Positions 63,709-64,000 of a stretch of DNA of 64,000 bases are shown here, piece after piece. Location of the stretch: NCBI GenBank assembly GCA_029244985.1, contig JAQWQD010000024.1:62001-126000 (forward strand). The letters are read 5' to 3'. The notes under the pieces were generated by a model. That model did no database searches, had not been told where the DNA came from, and saw only the letters and a list, made by a program, of their open reading frames with translations. Every line of letters starts with the position of its first letter. Positions within the stretch are counted from its first letter, which is position 1. A program made the translations under genes and the position numbers. The stretch is from Gammaproteobacteria bacterium. Lineage in GTDB: Bacteria > Pseudomonadota > Gammaproteobacteria > Pseudomonadales > Pseudohongiellaceae.

Positions 63709-64000
63709 TCAGGCACTGAGTAGAAAGTTTCGCTCAATGATGGGCTTACTCAGTACTTCTGCCAGGTCTATTAAGCTGCTCAGATTATGGGATGACCTAA
63801 ACTCATCAACATAGGGTAACATCGTCTTAATCCCCTTTGCCTTTGGCGCGAAGCCTTCATACCGGAGCAGAGGATTTAGCCAGATTAATTGTTGCGAAGA
63901 TTTAGAAAGTCGATCCATTTCCTTCTGCAGCCCATCACCTTCTTCTCGATCAAGGCCATCAGTTATTAGAATGCATACCGCGCCCTGAGACATCACTCTC
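63709..64000 (-). CDS. CoxE-like VWA-domain protein, C-terminal part (cut by window)
   Basis: Only the last ~97 residues are in the window. The sequence VCILITDGLDREEGDGLQKE, IWLNPLLRYEGF and MLPYVDEFRSSHNLSSL matches the C-terminal half of CoxE-type von Willebrand A domain proteins, often encoded with MoxR-type ATPases near molybdenum hydroxylases. The frame continues to the window edge, so the gene is incomplete here. Confidence 0.75.
   Translation of the reverse strand, partial: RVMSQGAVCILITDGLDREEGDGLQKEMDRLSKSSQQLIWLNPLLRYEGFAPKAKGIKTMLPYVDEFRSSHNLSSLIDLAEVLSKPIIERNFLLSA

Noticed and set aside
1-64000. tRNA, rRNA, CRISPR arrays, insertion sequences and prophage genes
   Set aside because: I looked for conserved RNA signatures, regularly spaced repeats, transposase or integrase motifs and terminal repeats and found none that I can support.

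Overview
The window looks like chromosomal DNA of a marine, aerobic, heterotrophic gammaproteobacterium. The evidence is moderate GC by eye, dense gene packing on both strands, many Sec, Tat and lipoprotein export signals, and protein families typical of such genomes: RND efflux, sodium:solute symporters, PQQ dehydrogenases, KorAB, DUF6152/DUF6351 and TonB-like C-termini. A genus cannot be assigned from the sequence alone. I see no rRNA, tRNA, CRISPR array, insertion sequence, phage gene or plasmid replication gene.

Layout. (1) 0-14 kb: a GH88/105-type glycosidase that may be cut by the window edge, two secreted alpha/beta hydrolases, a GntR-regulated RND efflux operon with a readable promoter/operator, two small lipoproteins, an MFS exporter, a cyclase-family protein and the first of three related secreted proteins of unknown function. 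(2) 14-25 kb: a TonB_C-like protein, a DUF4159 protein, a second member of the unknown secreted family, a large DUF6351 esterase-like lipoprotein, a YkgJ cysteine-cluster protein with a coupled partner, a sialidase-like propeller, and a cytochrome c / HupE-like / membrane-anchor operon. (3) 25-35 kb: DUF6152 and the third unknown secreted protein, an acyltransferase, a GMC oxidoreductase with its small subunit, 2-oxoacid:ferredoxin oxidoreductase KorAB and an NHL propeller protein. (4) 35-48 kb: an EF-hand / ECF sigma / anti-sigma / metal-sensor cluster, DUF1653, an M28 peptidase, a nucleoside transporter, an MFS exporter, a B3-type metallo-beta-lactamase with a Gln-type zinc site, an amidase, an Old Yellow Enzyme homologue and a second NHL propeller. 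(5) 47.8-64 kb: three PQQ dehydrogenases, two sodium symporters each with a small membrane partner, an exported alpha/beta hydrolase, an MBL hydrolase, a large M14 carboxypeptidase with an extra C-terminal domain, and the end of a CoxE-like VWA gene.

The dominant theme is exported catabolism: periplasmic or lipid-anchored hydrolases, oxidoreductases and peptidases together with uptake and efflux pumps. The observations most worth following are the GntR promoter with two palindromes over its -10/+1 region, the complete lanthanide-type metal site in the PQQ alcohol dehydrogenase at 47.9 kb, the Gln-variant B3 beta-lactamase fold, the dispersed family of uncharacterised secreted proteins, and the EF-hand/ECF sigma cluster. 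I did not find a convincing wholly novel multi-gene system. Product names come from motif recognition without database searches.
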